Counted from the stretch's first letter, positions 23,925 to 33,268 are shown. The stretch: 64,000 bases of DNA from Micromonospora rhizosphaerae (GCF_900091465.1 NZ_FMHV01000002.1:4030001-4094000); one strand, 5' to 3'. The notes: generated from the letters alone by a model not told the origin. Program-made: numbers and translations.

Positions 23925-25901
23925 TCAGTTGGGCGCACCCACCGCCGAGGGCAGGATGTCCACGTCGTCGGAGTTGACGAACATGATCCGGTGGCCGAAC
24001 TGGATCTGCACGTACTGCATCTCGCCGCGGATCACCGTCCAGTCGCCCGGCGACGACCCGTCAATTGTCCAGGCCTTGTAGAATTCGCTCGGCCGGACGC
24101 CGCCGACCGCGTAGCGCTGACCGGCCGACAGCGTGTACTGCAGCGGGCTGATGGTCTGGTACGGCACGTCCGCCGGGTAGGCCGCCGCCTCCGGGTAGGC
24201 CCGCCCGTACACGGGGATCGTCGCCCTGCCCGGCTTCGGGGTGACGACGAGCCCGCTGGCCCACTTGGCGCTCGGCGCCTTGGCGGGGTTGTAGAACCAC
24301 GCCTTCTGGCCGAGATACCAGATGGCGGTCCAGTCGCCCTGCCGGTCCGCGACGGCGTACGTCTGACCCGCTGACGCGCGCGCCCCGTGGTCGGAGATGT
24401 ACATCGTGGATGGCGAACCGTCCGGATGCAGGCCGAGGTCGGTGACCAGTGGTGCGTCCTCGCTGGGCGCGCTGTGCAGGATCACGGCCGAGGAACCCCG
24501 AGCCGGGCAGGGGTTCTTGTCCTTCTTGCACCCGGTGAAGGCCGGCTTGTTGCTGGCGAAGTCCGGGTCGATGATGACCAGTCCGTCGTCCGCCCGGCCG
24601 GTGCCGGAGAACGGCGCCTGCAACAGGTCGAAGTAGTGCGCCCAGTCCCAGTACGGGCCCGGATCCCAGTGCATGCCGGCCACGGTGCCAGCGACGGTGC
24701 CGGGCACGTTGTCGTGACCGATGATGTGCTGCCGGTCCAGCGGGATGTCCAGCTTTTCCGCCAGGTAGCGCACCAGCTTGGCCGACGTGCGGTACATCGC
24801 CTCGGTGTACCAGGTGCCCTGGGCGGCGAAGCCCTCGTGCTCGATGCCGACGGACTTCGCGTTGACGTACCAGTTGCCGGCCTGCCAGGCGACGTCCTTC
24901 GTCTTCACGTGCTGCGCCGTGTGGCCGTCGACGGAGCGCATGGTGTAGTGCCAGCTCACGTACTCCGGGTCCTGCACCAACTCCAGCGTCCGGGCGTAGG
25001 TCTCCTCGGTGTCGTGGATGACGATGTACTCGATCTTCTGCTGCGTCGGGCGGTTACCCAGGTCGTGGTTGCCGTAGTCGAACATGCCGGGGCCGTACTG
25101 CTCGTACGGCGCCGGGATCCACTCGCAGCCGATCTCGTCCGGGCATTCCACGTCGTCGGCCCGGGCTACCGTGCGCAGCCCCAGCCGGTCGAGCCACGCC
25201 TGCTGGGGAGTGACGCTGCGTGGGGCGAGCGCGACGCGATCGCCGTCGTCGGTGAGCCGACCCGCGCCACTCCGGATCGTCGCGAAGACCTGGTTGGCGA
25301 AGACGGCGGCGGTGTGCTTGTCGTCCGCGCCCGAGTAACGGGCGACCGAGCCGTACCAGGCTCCGGGATCGGTGCCGGCGCCGACCGGGGCCCCGAGTTC
25401 CTGCTGGTACGACGCGAGCAGTGCGGCGCCACCGCGGATGTTGGTCACCGCGTCGGTCCGCAACGCCTGCTTGCTCGCGCCGGTCAACCGAGCGGCGGCG
25501 TCGAGGGTCTGCAGCGCCGCCTCGGCCGGCGGGGCAGCCTTGGGATGGTCGGCGACGATGGATCGGCGGGAGGCGTCGCCGCGCGGGTCCTCCTCGTCGT
25601 AGTGCTCCGAGGCCGGCAGGCTACGGACGTAGTCGGCGTCGGTGAGGTGCATCGGGCCGTACCCCGCGCTGGTGCTGGGGGTGCCGGCGTTGGTGTCCCA
25701 GCGGGACTCCAGGTACGAGACGGCGAGCAGGACGGACTCGGGGACGCCGTACTTCGCGGCCGCGGCCGCGTACTGCTGCTGTCTGGTGTCGGGCGTCGGG
25801 TTCGCCGCGGGCGCAGGGCCGACCGGCACGAGCGTCGCGGCGCCGACCAGCGCGGTGCTGAGCAGGATCCGCCTGCCCATCGGCGCTTGTGATCGGGGCA
25901 T
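23925..25901 (-). CDS. Secreted N-acetylmuramoyl-L-alanine amidase (Amidase_2) with N-terminal lysozyme-like region
   Basis: A 658-aa exported cell-wall hydrolase. ATG 25901 has CGGAGG close upstream; a signal peptide (ILLSTALVGAATLVPVGPAPAA) follows. Residues ~40-250 contain KYGVPESVLLAVSYLESRWD and AGYGPMHLTDADY, like a soluble lytic or goose-type lysozyme fold. The amidase domain (~285-430) shows zinc ligands in YIVIHDTEET, the middle segment VSWHYTMRS / VGIEHEGF and the late ligand HWDPGPYWDW. The C-terminal ~200 residues form beta-rich SH3-like modules (ILHSAPSEDAPLV; WTAIWYLGQKAWFYNP) for wall binding. Cleaves the lactyl-L-Ala bond of peptidoglycan. Confidence 0.9.
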   Translation of the reverse strand: MPRSQAPMGRRILLSTALVGAATLVPVGPAPAANPTPDTRQQQYAAAAAKYGVPESVLLAVSYLESRWDTNAGTPSTSAGYGPMHLTDADYVRSLPASEHYDEEDPRGDASRRSIVADHPKAAPPAEAALQTLDAAARLTGASKQALRTDAVTNIRGGAALLASYQQELGAPVGAGTDPGAWYGSVARYSGADDKHTAAVFANQVFATIRSGAGRLTDDGDRVALAPRSVTPQQAWLDRLGLRTVARADDVECPDEIGCEWIPAPYEQYGPGMFDYGNHDLGNRPTQQKIEYIVIHDTEETYARTLELVQDPEYVSWHYTMRSVDGHTAQHVKTKDVAWQAGNWYVNAKSVGIEHEGFAAQGTWYTEAMYRTSAKLVRYLAEKLDIPLDRQHIIGHDNVPGTVAGTVAGMHWDPGPYWDWAHYFDLLQAPFSGTGRADDGLVIIDPDFASNKPAFTGCKKDKNPCPARGSSAVILHSAPSEDAPLVTDLGLHPDGSPSTMYISDHGARASAGQTYAVADRQGDWTAIWYLGQKAWFYNPAKAPSAKWASGLVVTPKPGRATIPVYGRAYPEAAAYPADVPYQTISPLQYTLSAGQRYAVGGVRPSEFYKAWTIDGSSPGDWTVIRGEMQYVQIQFGHRIMFVNSDDVDILPSAVGAPN

Positions 25902-25990
25902 GGGGCCTCCGTTCGGGGGGGTGGGCTCAAGGGGTCACCCTTGTCCCGGCGGGCCGCCCTGTCAATGGGTTGCGATGGGCCGCGTGGAGG

Positions 25991-26049
25991 TGTAAAAAAC
26001 CTTCGCCAAGGGCCGGCATCCAGCCAGTCTTCTGGCCAGATGCCGGCCC
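25991..26049 (-). terminator. Hairpin with U-tract ending the conservon/flavoenzyme operon
   Basis: GGGCCGGCATC (26010-26020) pairs with GATGCCGGCCC (26039-26049); the loop contains a second partial stem (CAGCCAG/CTGGCCA). Reading the minus strand, it is followed by GGTTTTTT, a rare intrinsic-type terminator in this window. It lies 23 bp after the monooxygenase stop. Confidence 0.85.
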
Positions 26050-26071
26050 ACGAGGCCCGGCTGGACGGACG

Positions 26072-27313
26072 TCAGCCGGCGGCAACCGAGGCCAGGTAGC
26101 GGTCGGTGCCCTCCGGCGTCATGAACCAGTCCGTCAGGTCGTTCGGGTCGCTGAAGCCGTTGGCGAAGCGCCGGGCGATGGTCGGATTCTCCGCGGCGGC
26201 GCCGAGGATCTGCTGCACGTGCGGCGGCAACGGCTGAAGCATCGCGTTGGTCCACGCGGTGACCGCCTGCCCGGCACCCGTCCAGAACCGCTCGAAGGTC
26301 TGTTCCATCCACTCCCGGTCGAACGGCTGGTCGCCGCGCTCCAGGATGGACCGCAGGTAGGAGTAGGCGCACTTGGCGGCGGTGTTGCTGCCCTGACCGG
26401 TGATCGGATCGTTGGCCACCACCACGTCCGCCATGCCGAGGACGACACCGCCCGAGGGCAGTTCGGCCACCGGGCGACGTACGGTCGGCGTGTACCGGCC
26501 GGACAGGGTGGCCCGCCCGTCGGTCAGCTCGACGCCCGTGCATCGTTCGTAGATCCACGGCGTGTAGCGGCGGGCCAGGTCGAGGGTCAGCTTGAGGTGC
26601 TCGGCCGGGTCCCGCCGCTCGGTCCACAGGTCGAGCGGCCCGCCGGGCACCGTCTCCCAGAACAGGATCTCGCACGGCCCGGAGAGGGTCAGCGCGGGAA
26701 TGACGAAGAGCTCGCCCAGCCCCGGCACGGCGTTGAAACTGACGTGCGGCACCGGCAGCAGCGGGTCCGGCGTCATGCCGTGCACGTAGGCGACGGCCAG
26801 CCCCCGCTGCGGCGCGCTGTACATCGACAGTTCCGGGTCCCGGTCGAAGCAGCCCACCAGGTCACCCTTGCCGGCGGCCACGATGGTCAGGTCGTACCGG
26901 CCGAGTCGGGTCAGCCCGTCCAGGTCGGCGGTGGTCACCCCCTGGTAGTGCACCGTCCCACCCCGCTGCTCGAACAGCTCCAACCAGGTCGCCATCTTCA
27001 GCCGCTGATCGGTGCTCTGCGCCGGCTCGTCCAGCGGGCAGGGGATCCGCAGCGCCCGCTCGCCCGGTGGGGCGGACAACGACACGTGCAGGCCCTCGAT
27101 CCGGGGTGCCTGCTCCTGCCACAGGTCCAGCCCGTACCGGCGCTCAGTGTCCAGCGCCTTGGCGAACATCGCCTGGGTGCTCATCACCCAGCCTCGGCGG
27201 ATCTCGTCCGGGGTGCGGGCGGACATGATGGTCACGTCGTAGCCCTCGGTGAGCAGGCTCAGCCCGAGCTGCAGTCCGGACTGCCCGGCCCCGATGATCA
27301 GAATCTTGCGCAT
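26072..27313 (-). CDS. Styrene/indole monooxygenase-like flavoprotein (StyA family)
   Basis: A 413-aa FAD monooxygenase. The FAD-binding beta-alpha-beta fingerprint is ILIIGAGQSGLQLGLSL at the N-terminus; LGRYDLTIVAAGKGDL is the second nucleotide-proximal motif; VLGMADVVVANDPITGQGSN matches the GD-like FAD ribityl segment of StyA-type epoxidases. It has no reductase domain, so a separate flavin reductase would supply FADH2; none lies next to it. A strong SD (GGAGG) sits before ATG and the gene begins 19 bp after the conservon GTPase, so it is co-transcribed with the conservon. Likely reaction: epoxidation or hydroxylation of an aromatic or small hydrophobic substrate. Confidence 0.85.
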   Translation of the reverse strand: MRKILIIGAGQSGLQLGLSLLTEGYDVTIMSARTPDEIRRGWVMSTQAMFAKALDTERRYGLDLWQEQAPRIEGLHVSLSAPPGERALRIPCPLDEPAQSTDQRLKMATWLELFEQRGGTVHYQGVTTADLDGLTRLGRYDLTIVAAGKGDLVGCFDRDPELSMYSAPQRGLAVAYVHGMTPDPLLPVPHVSFNAVPGLGELFVIPALTLSGPCEILFWETVPGGPLDLWTERRDPAEHLKLTLDLARRYTPWIYERCTGVELTDGRATLSGRYTPTVRRPVAELPSGGVVLGMADVVVANDPITGQGSNTAAKCAYSYLRSILERGDQPFDREWMEQTFERFWTGAGQAVTAWTNAMLQPLPPHVQQILGAAAENPTIARRFANGFSDPNDLTDWFMTPEGTDRYLASVAAG

Positions 27314-27332
27314 CTGCTTCCTCCAGGTTGAG

Positions 27333-27938
27333 CTATCGGGCCGCGAGCGCGCCGGCGACGGGCCGGGCGGTGCGGGTCATGGCGTGTTCCACCACCGCCA
27401 GCAGCGCGCGGGCCACCGACGACGGGTCGCGGGCGTCGCAGGCGATCAGCGGTACGTCGGCGGGCAGCGCGAGCGCGGCGCGGACGTCCTCCAGCGGGTG
27501 GTGCAGCACGCCGTCGAAGACGTTCACGCAGACCACGAAGGGCACGTCGCTGTCCTGCTCGAAGTAGTTGACGGCCGGAAAGGAGTCCATCAGCTGCCGG
27601 GTGTCGGCCAGCACCAGCGCCCCGACCGCCCCCCGGCACAGGTCGTCCCACATCGGCCAGAAGCGAGGCTGGCCGGGCGTGCCGAACAAGTACAGCACCA
27701 GGTCGGGGCCGATCGTCAACCGACCGAAGTCCATCGCGACCGTCGTGGTCGTCTTGTCGATTCCCGGATCGAGCCGGTCCACCGTCTCGCTGGCGGCGGT
27801 CATCCAGGCTTCGGTGTTGATCGGCGGAATCTCGGAGATGGACTGGACGCAGGTGGTCTTGCCGACCCCGAAGCCACCGGCGATGACGATCTTCGCTGAC
27901 GTCAGCAGCGGGCTCTCAGGCAAGCTTGCGGAGGCCAT
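27333..27938 (-). CDS. cvnD: Conservon GTP-binding protein (CvnD-type)
   Basis: A 201-aa Ras/MglA-like small GTPase of actinobacterial conservons. P-loop GGFGVGKTT, switch I region IDKTTTTVAMDFGR, G3 motif LYLFGTPGQPRF (Thr-Pro-Gly variant of DTPG), and a G4-like VCVNVFDG. In conservons this protein interacts with the roadblock and kinase partners to form a membrane-associated signalling unit. It overlaps the DUF742 gene by 23 nt. Confidence 0.92.
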   Translation of the reverse strand: MASASLPESPLLTSAKIVIAGGFGVGKTTCVQSISEIPPINTEAWMTAASETVDRLDPGIDKTTTTVAMDFGRLTIGPDLVLYLFGTPGQPRFWPMWDDLCRGAVGALVLADTRQLMDSFPAVNYFEQDSDVPFVVCVNVFDGVLHHPLEDVRAALALPADVPLIACDARDPSSVARALLAVVEHAMTRTARPVAGALAAR

Positions 27939-28254
27939 CGCGCAGTCTCTCCAGGAGGCGGAAGTCGAGCAGGTGAGCGTCGGTGTGGATCATCAGGCGG
28001 TCGGTGGCGGCGAGGTCGTCGACGACGACCCGGGTCACGCCCAGCGACATCCCGCACACCGCCGAGAGCTCGGCGACGGACCGGGCCCGTCGGGCGTGCT
28101 CGTACAGTGACCGGGCTTCCGGCAGCAGCCCCGAGGCGAAGACCGCGTCGTAGTAGGGCACCGACACCAGGGTGTGCACCAGCAGCGGTTGCCGGGTACG
28201 CGTGCGACCCGCCGTCAGCACGTAGGGCCGCACCTTCCAGTACGTCATCGGCAT
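27916..28254 (-). CDS. cvnC: Conservon DUF742 protein (CvnC-type)
   Basis: A 112-aa DUF742 protein, starting MPMTYWKVRPYVLTAGRTRT with AAGGAAG upstream. The family core is visible as VRPYVLTAGRT near the N-terminus and a winged-helix-like second half (AELSAVCGMSLGVTRVVVDDLAATDRLMIH). It is a putative DNA- or partner-binding member of the conservon complex. A longer frame to 28347 exists, but the extra N-terminus is not family-like. Confidence 0.9.
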   Translation of the reverse strand: MPMTYWKVRPYVLTAGRTRTRQPLLVHTLVSVPYYDAVFASGLLPEARSLYEHARRARSVAELSAVCGMSLGVTRVVVDDLAATDRLMIHTDAHLLDFRLLERLRDGLRKLA

Positions 28255-28280
28255 GATCAGCTTCCTTGACTCCGGCCGCT

Positions 28281-28739
28281 TCAGTGCGGCTGGCTGGCGG
28301 TCAGTCGATGCAGTTCGTGGCGGATCTGCGGGGTCAGGGCATGCCACACCGCGGTGACGAACTGGGTCATCCGGTAGGACACGACCCGCAGGTCACACCC
28401 GGAAGCGGCGGCCACCGCCAGCCCCGCCGACTCTCCGACGCGCATGAACAGCAGGTGCCCGCGCGGCAGCCGCACCGTCAGGTACTCGGAGGTGCCGAGG
28501 TCCAGCAGGCCCGCGCTCCGGTCGGCCATGCTGAGCAGGCCCGCGGTGAGTGCGGCGAGCTGGTCGCCCAGGTCGCGGTTGACTCCGCGGGAGGCGGCGA
28601 GCTGCAGGCCGTCCAGCGACACGATCAGCGCGTGCGTGACACCGGGTACGTCGTCGGCGAACTGGCGGATCAGCCAGGCGCAGTCCGGCACTCCCTGGCC
28701 CGTCGTCGCCGTGCCGTTGCCGGGGAAACCGTGGGTCAT
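28281..28739 (-). CDS. cvnB: Conservon roadblock/LC7 protein (CvnB-type)
   Basis: A 152-aa roadblock/LC7 protein: CAWLIRQFADDVPGVTHALI, VSLDGLQLAASRGVNRDLGDQ and LLSMADRSAGLLDLGTSEYL match the family. It acts as regulator/GAP-like scaffold for the CvnD GTPase. The ATG at 28739 overlaps the stop of the histidine kinase gene (ATGA). Confidence 0.92.
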   Translation of the reverse strand: MTHGFPGNGTATTGQGVPDCAWLIRQFADDVPGVTHALIVSLDGLQLAASRGVNRDLGDQLAALTAGLLSMADRSAGLLDLGTSEYLTVRLPRGHLLFMRVGESAGLAVAAASGCDLRVVSYRMTQFVTAVWHALTPQIRHELHRLTASQPH

Positions 28740-29989
28740 CGCAGCTGTCCTTCGTCGGTGGTTGCCTGGGCGTCGCTGATGCCGGCGGCGAACGCCGCCG
28801 TCTCGTCCGGCCAGACCTGGGGAGAGGATCTGTCGTCGGGCGAGGTTCGGTGCTGACCTGTCGCGCCGGGCTGGTGCGCGCCGGCGATGGGGTTGTCCGC
28901 GCGGACGCTTTCCGGAACCCGGCGGGGCAGCCCAGCTGGCCCGGCTGACCGGGCGTGATCTGCCGGTTGCTGCTCGACCGTCGGCTGAGGGGCGATGGTG
29001 GCCAGGCGGACGGTGGGCGAGTCGGCGCTGTCGCGGGCCGAGGCCATCTGCGTACTCCATGGGTGGACCCCGCCCCCGTTGGGCGGCTGCGGGGGCGGCC
29101 AGGCCGCCGGCGGCTCGGGCGCGGCGGGGCCGGCGGGGGTCAGGCCCGCCGAGGGTGCGGTCTCGCAAACCAGCTCGCCGGGTACGAGCACGGTCGCCGT
29201 CGTTCCGCCCGAGGGCCGGTTGGTGAGGGTGACCCGCAGGCGGTGCGCGACGGCCAGGTGGGCAACGACCGCCAGACCCAGGTGGGTCGCGGGATCCACG
29301 GTGGCCGGCATGGGCGTCTGGCCGGCGAGCATGGCGTTGAGGGTCGGCAGGTGGTCGGGGTGGATGCCTACGCCCGCGTCCTCGACGCGCAGCAGGACAC
29401 TGCCGTCCTCGGTGATGTACGCCGACACGATCACCGTCGACGTGGGTGGCGAGAAGCGGGTGGCGTTGTCCAGCAGCTCGGTGAGCACCCGGATCACGTC
29501 GTCGGCGGCGAACTCGACCACCGCCAGGTCCACGACGTGTCCGACCCGGATGCGCGGGTAGTGCTCGACGGCCGACGTGGCGGCCCGGATGACGTCGACC
29601 AGGGTGACGGTCTGTGAGTCGGCGTCCTCGACCCGGCGGCCCAGCAGGACCTGCAGGTTCTCCGCGTGCCGCCGGATCCGGGTGTTCGCGTGGTCGATGC
29701 GGTAGAGCCGCTCCAGGCGTTCGGGGTCCTGCTCGTCGGCCTCGACGGCCTCCAGGTGGGCGCCCATCTGGTACGCCGAGGCGAGGATCCGCATCGCGAA
29801 CTGTTCGCAGATCACCGGCCACGGGCCGGCCGGGGGTTCCTCGACGGCCGGGGGAGGGGGTGGGGGTGCCTCCTGCGGTGCGACGGACCACTGGGCGACC
29901 GTCGGATCCAGCCAGCGCGCCGCGCGCTGCCGCCATGTCACACGGCGTTGATCCGCCGATTGCACTATGGACACGGCGTTATGTTTCAC
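28736..29989 (-). CDS. cvnA: Conservon histidine kinase-like ATPase (CvnA-type), without membrane sensor
   Basis: A 417-aa protein. After a Pro-rich linker (~residues 36-56) comes a DHp-like segment with the conserved His in YRIDHANTRIRRHAENLQVL, then a HATPase domain (N box ELLDNATRFSPP, G1 VEDAGVGIHPD, G2-like LGLAVVAHLA). The last ~150 residues are Pro/Ala-rich and disordered. Unlike many CvnA proteins it has no transmembrane or periplasmic sensor segment, so it should sense an internal cue or be recruited to the membrane by partners. First gene of a five-gene operon ending in the StyA-like enzyme. Confidence 0.9.
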   Translation of the reverse strand: MKHNAVSIVQSADQRRVTWRQRAARWLDPTVAQWSVAPQEAPPPPPPAVEEPPAGPWPVICEQFAMRILASAYQMGAHLEAVEADEQDPERLERLYRIDHANTRIRRHAENLQVLLGRRVEDADSQTVTLVDVIRAATSAVEHYPRIRVGHVVDLAVVEFAADDVIRVLTELLDNATRFSPPTSTVIVSAYITEDGSVLLRVEDAGVGIHPDHLPTLNAMLAGQTPMPATVDPATHLGLAVVAHLAVAHRLRVTLTNRPSGGTTATVLVPGELVCETAPSAGLTPAGPAAPEPPAAWPPPQPPNGGGVHPWSTQMASARDSADSPTVRLATIAPQPTVEQQPADHARSAGPAGLPRRVPESVRADNPIAGAHQPGATGQHRTSPDDRSSPQVWPDETAAFAAGISDAQATTDEGQLR

Positions 29990-30499
29990 GAAAATACCGA
30001 CCTATCGCTGATCCTGCGCTTTGGCATGGTGCAGCAGTCAACCACCGTCTTGTGGCGATAGCAACGGTCAAGGTCAACTTGGGGTGGTTTTCACATTCTC
30101 CCGGCGTTGTCCCGTCCGGCCCGCGCTGCACTCGTCGTATGGGTCCTACGGGTGCTTCATCGCGCGGAGCGGCCAAAGCGCAACAGCCATTCGGCGCGAT
30201 GTGACGACCTCCATTCGGGTCGCCTCGGATCCACGGCGCGTCGGAGTCGCGCCGGTGCACGGAGCGCCTGCTCTGCGTCATCCCGGTGGCCAGCGGTCCG
30301 GAGTTGTTCGCCTCGGCCGCCCGGCGGTGGGACTGAACGAGGGCGCGGCGCAACGCAGAGCGCCCCGACCGCCGAGGTGGCTGCCGGGGCGCGCGCCGCC
30401 GGCCAGACGTGCCGGCGTCGGCGGCGGTCGAGCCGGGGATTCGCCCGCCGCTGCTACGTCAACGTCAGAGCAGGTCGCGCCTGCCCGCCCGGGCCGGCC
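29990..30499. other. Intergenic region upstream of the conservon, no gene seen
   Basis: 510 bp without a convincing coding frame. It must hold the conservon promoter (reading left from 29990). A hairpin with GCGCCCCG (30360-30367) and CGGGGCGC (30385-30392), plus an inner GCC/GGC pair, lies ~110 bp after the stop of the small gene at 30500-30805 and could be its terminator. The sequence near 29960-30060 is less GC-rich, as for a promoter. Confidence 0.5.
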
Positions 30500-30805
30500 T
30501 CACGCGGCCGACATCAGGCTGGTGGACCGGGCGGTCGGGGGCTCGTGGTGGTCCGGAGCGGCGTCGCCGTCGGTCGCCGACGATCCCGTACGCGGCGCAA
30601 CCTGAGCCGCCCGCAGCCCCTCCTGGGCGCTGTTCCAGGCCGCGCAGGGCCAGCTCGCGCCGACGCAGCTGGGGTTGTCGCAGGCACCCTCGTCGTCGGG
30701 CTGGTGCGCGTCGGCCACCGCGAGGGCGAGCCGCCACAGCAGCGGGTCGGTCACGTCGGCGGGCCGGTCGGCGCCGCCCACCTGCTCTGCGCTGGATCCG
30801 GACAT
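30500..30805 (-). CDS. Small actinobacterial hypothetical protein with CxxxxC and PC motifs
   Basis: A 101-aa soluble protein. Core DPLLWRLALAVADAHQPDD, then GACDNPSCVGASWPCAAWNSA, with three cysteines that could bind a metal. The C-terminus is acidic and low-complexity. An AAAGGGGG stretch precedes the ATG at 30805. The type is common in Micromonospora-like genomes without assigned function. Confidence 0.65.
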   Translation of the reverse strand: MSGSSAEQVGGADRPADVTDPLLWRLALAVADAHQPDDEGACDNPSCVGASWPCAAWNSAQEGLRAAQVAPRTGSSATDGDAAPDHHEPPTARSTSLMSAA

Positions 30806-30932
30806 GAGTGGGTCCCCCTTTCAAGCGGGCCCCACCATTTCCAGTGCGAATGTCGATCAAACCTGAAGATCCAAAAATTTTTCCGCACCGGCCGTCCGGG
30901 GCAGGGCGGGCCGCCGACATAGGCTTGCCGGT

Positions 30933-31553
30933 GTGGCGAGGTACTACGACGTACACCCCGACAACCCGCAGCCTCGGGTCCTGCGGCAGGTCGTCGACCT
31001 GATCCAGGACGGCGGCCTGATCGCCTACCCCACGGACTCGTGCTACGCCTTCGGCGCCCAGCTGGGCAACCGGAGCGGACTGGACCGGATCAGGGAGATC
31101 CGCCGGCTCGACGACCGACACCATTTCACCCTGGTGTGCCGGGACTTCTCCCAGCTCGGCCAGTTCGTCAAGGTCAGCAACTCGGTCTTCCGGCTGGTGA
31201 AGGCGTGCATACCCGGCAGCTACACCTTCATCCTGCCGGCCACCAGCGAGGTGCCGCGCCGGCTGCAGGAACCCCGCAAGCGCACCGTCGGGGTCCGGGT
31301 GCCGCAGCACACCGTCACCCAGGCGCTCCTGGCCGAACTCGGCGAGCCGATGCTGTCCAGCACCCTGGTGCTGCCCGGCGAGGACGAGCCGATGACCCAG
31401 GGGTGGGAGATCAAGGAACGGCTCGACCACCTGCTCGACGCGGTGGTCGACGCCGGTGACTGCGGGACGGAGCCGACCACCGTGATCGACCTGTCGGGAG
31501 ACGAACCGGAGATCCTGCGTCGCGGGGCCGGCGACCCCTCGCGTTTCGAATAG
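30933..31553 (+). CDS. YciO/Sua5/YrdC-family protein (threonylcarbamoyl-AMP synthase-like)
   Basis: A 206-aa YrdC-fold protein from GTG 30933. Motifs: GLIAYPTDSCYAFGAQ (substrate pocket), IREIRRLDDRHHFTLVCRD and IPGSYTFILPATSEVPRRL with KRTVGVRVPQH. The PATSEVPRRL / GVRVP pattern is closer to the YciO paralogue than to TsaC itself, so assignment to tRNA t6A synthesis is possible but not certain. The upstream 127 bp contain an AAAAATTTTT palindrome (30873-30882). Confidence 0.88.
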   Translation: MARYYDVHPDNPQPRVLRQVVDLIQDGGLIAYPTDSCYAFGAQLGNRSGLDRIREIRRLDDRHHFTLVCRDFSQLGQFVKVSNSVFRLVKACIPGSYTFILPATSEVPRRLQEPRKRTVGVRVPQHTVTQALLAELGEPMLSSTLVLPGEDEPMTQGWEIKERLDHLLDAVVDAGDCGTEPTTVIDLSGDEPEILRRGAGDPSRFE

Positions 31554-31696
31554 CCGGACCGCCAATTCGTCGGTTCGACCACGCGCGCTCCACCTGCCGT
31601 ACCACCATGTTGGGGCGGCGATGGACGAGGGCACTCGCGGCGTACGCATGATCCTCCCGCCGCCGCACCGCGGCGATCGGGTGACGGGAGTGCGAC

Positions 31697-33268
31697 GTGG
31701 AAGTCCTCGTGCTGATCGCGGTGCTGGGCGCGACGGTGCTGATCGGCACCACGCTCGGCGGGCGGTACCGCGTCGCCCCACCGGTCCTGCTCATCTCGAT
31801 GGGGGCGCTGCTCGGGCTCCTGCCACCGTTCTCCCAGGTGACGCTCGAGCCCGACGTGGTGCTGCTGCTCTTCCTGCCCGCCATCCTCTACCGGGAGAGC
31901 CTGGTCATCAGCCTGCGCCAGATCCGGGCCAACCTCCTGGTGATCGCGCTGCTGGCCGTGGCGCTGGTGGTGCTGAGCTGGGTCGCCGTCTCGTACACCG
32001 CGCAGGCCCTCGGCGTCGCGCCGGCGGCGGCCTGGGTGCTCGGCGCGGTGCTCGCGCCGACCGACGCCGCGGCGGTCGCCGGGCTGGCCAAACGGATGCC
32101 GCGCGATCTCCTGACCACCCTCCGCGCGGAGAGCCTGATCAACGACGGTACGGCGCTGGTCCTCTTCGCCGTCACGGTCGGCGTGATCGTCGGCGGCGCG
32201 CCGCCCGAGCCACTCGAGCTGGCCGGGCGGTTCGTCGTCTCGGCGGCCGGTGGCGTCGCCGCCGGCCTGGTGGTCGGCGGCGTGGTCATCCTGATCCGCC
32301 GACGCCTCGACGACCCGCAGCGGGAAGGCGCGTTGAGCGTCCTCACTCCGTTCGTCGCGTTCCTGCTCGCCGACGTCGTGCACGCCAGCGGCGTCCTGGC
32401 GGTGGTGGTCGCCGGGCTCCTCCTTTCCTACGCCGCGCCCCGGATCATCCGGGCCCGCTCCCGCCAGATGGCCTACAACTTCTGGGACCTCTCCACCTTC
32501 CTGATCAACGGCAGCCTCTTCGTGCTGCTCGGTATGCAGGTCCCGCGGTCCCTGCGCAGCATCACCGGCCACTCCCCTGCGCAGGCGCTGGGCATCGCGA
32601 TGGCGGTGGTCGGTGTGGTCGTGGCAACCCGGATGGTCTTGGTGCATCTCGCGACGCCCGCGCTGCAGGCCCTCGGCCCCCGTGCCCGCCGTGGCAGTCG
32701 GTTCGACTGGCGGGTGCGGACCGTGGTCGGCTGGGCGGGCTTCCGGGGCGCGGTCTCCCTCGCGGCGGCGTTGGCGGTGCCCATCACGACGTCCGGCGGA
32801 GCGCCCGTCCGCGAGCGTGACCTGATCATCTTCGTGACGGTGACGGTCATCGTGGTGACGATGCTGGTCCAGGGCACCACGCTGCCGGCCGTCGCGAGCT
32901 GGGCGGGACTGAGGGGCGACCGGGAACGCGAGGACGAGGTGCGCTTGACCCGGCTCCGGGCCACGGAGGCCGGTCTGGCCGCCCTGCCCCAGGTGGCCGC
33001 CGAGATCGGCGCCACGCCGGACACGGTCGACCGGCTCCGGTCGGACTACGAGGAGCACCTCGATGCCGTCCGCTCCGCCGGGGACCCGCGGGCCGACCAG
33101 GAACGGGACCTCGCGCGGCGGCTGCGGCTCGGCGTGCTCGAGCACAAGCGGCGCGAGCTCACCAGGCTGCGTGGCGAGAACATGATCGACGACGTGGTGC
33201 TGCGCGAGGTGCAGGCCGCGATCGACATCGAGGAGATCCGGTTGCTCGGCCCGATACTCGAGGACTAG
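31697..33268 (+). CDS. Na+/H+ antiporter, CPA1/NhaP family
   Basis: A 523-aa membrane protein with ~12 transmembrane segments. The ion-binding motif of CPA1 exchangers is visible as VLAPTDAAAVAGL (TD pair) and LRAESLINDGTALVLF (ND motif); the conserved arginine region is VVGWAGFRGAVSLAAA. The cytoplasmic C-terminal ~110 residues are helical and charged (GVLEHKRRELTRLRGENMID), probably regulatory. It exchanges protons for Na+ or K+ for pH and ion homeostasis. GTG start. No obvious partner gene. Confidence 0.92.
   Translation: MEVLVLIAVLGATVLIGTTLGGRYRVAPPVLLISMGALLGLLPPFSQVTLEPDVVLLLFLPAILYRESLVISLRQIRANLLVIALLAVALVVLSWVAVSYTAQALGVAPAAAWVLGAVLAPTDAAAVAGLAKRMPRDLLTTLRAESLINDGTALVLFAVTVGVIVGGAPPEPLELAGRFVVSAAGGVAAGLVVGGVVILIRRRLDDPQREGALSVLTPFVAFLLADVVHASGVLAVVVAGLLLSYAAPRIIRARSRQMAYNFWDLSTFLINGSLFVLLGMQVPRSLRSITGHSPAQALGIAMAVVGVVVATRMVLVHLATPALQALGPRARRGSRFDWRVRTVVGWAGFRGAVSLAAALAVPITTSGGAPVRERDLIIFVTVTVIVVTMLVQGTTLPAVASWAGLRGDREREDEVRLTRLRATEAGLAALPQVAAEIGATPDTVDRLRSDYEEHLDAVRSAGDPRADQERDLARRLRLGVLEHKRRELTRLRGENMIDDVVLREVQAAIDIEEIRLLGPILED

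Noticed and set aside
29979..30353. 124-codon minus-strand frame in the conservon upstream region
   Set aside because: No ribosome binding site, no motif, polar random composition; treated as non-coding.
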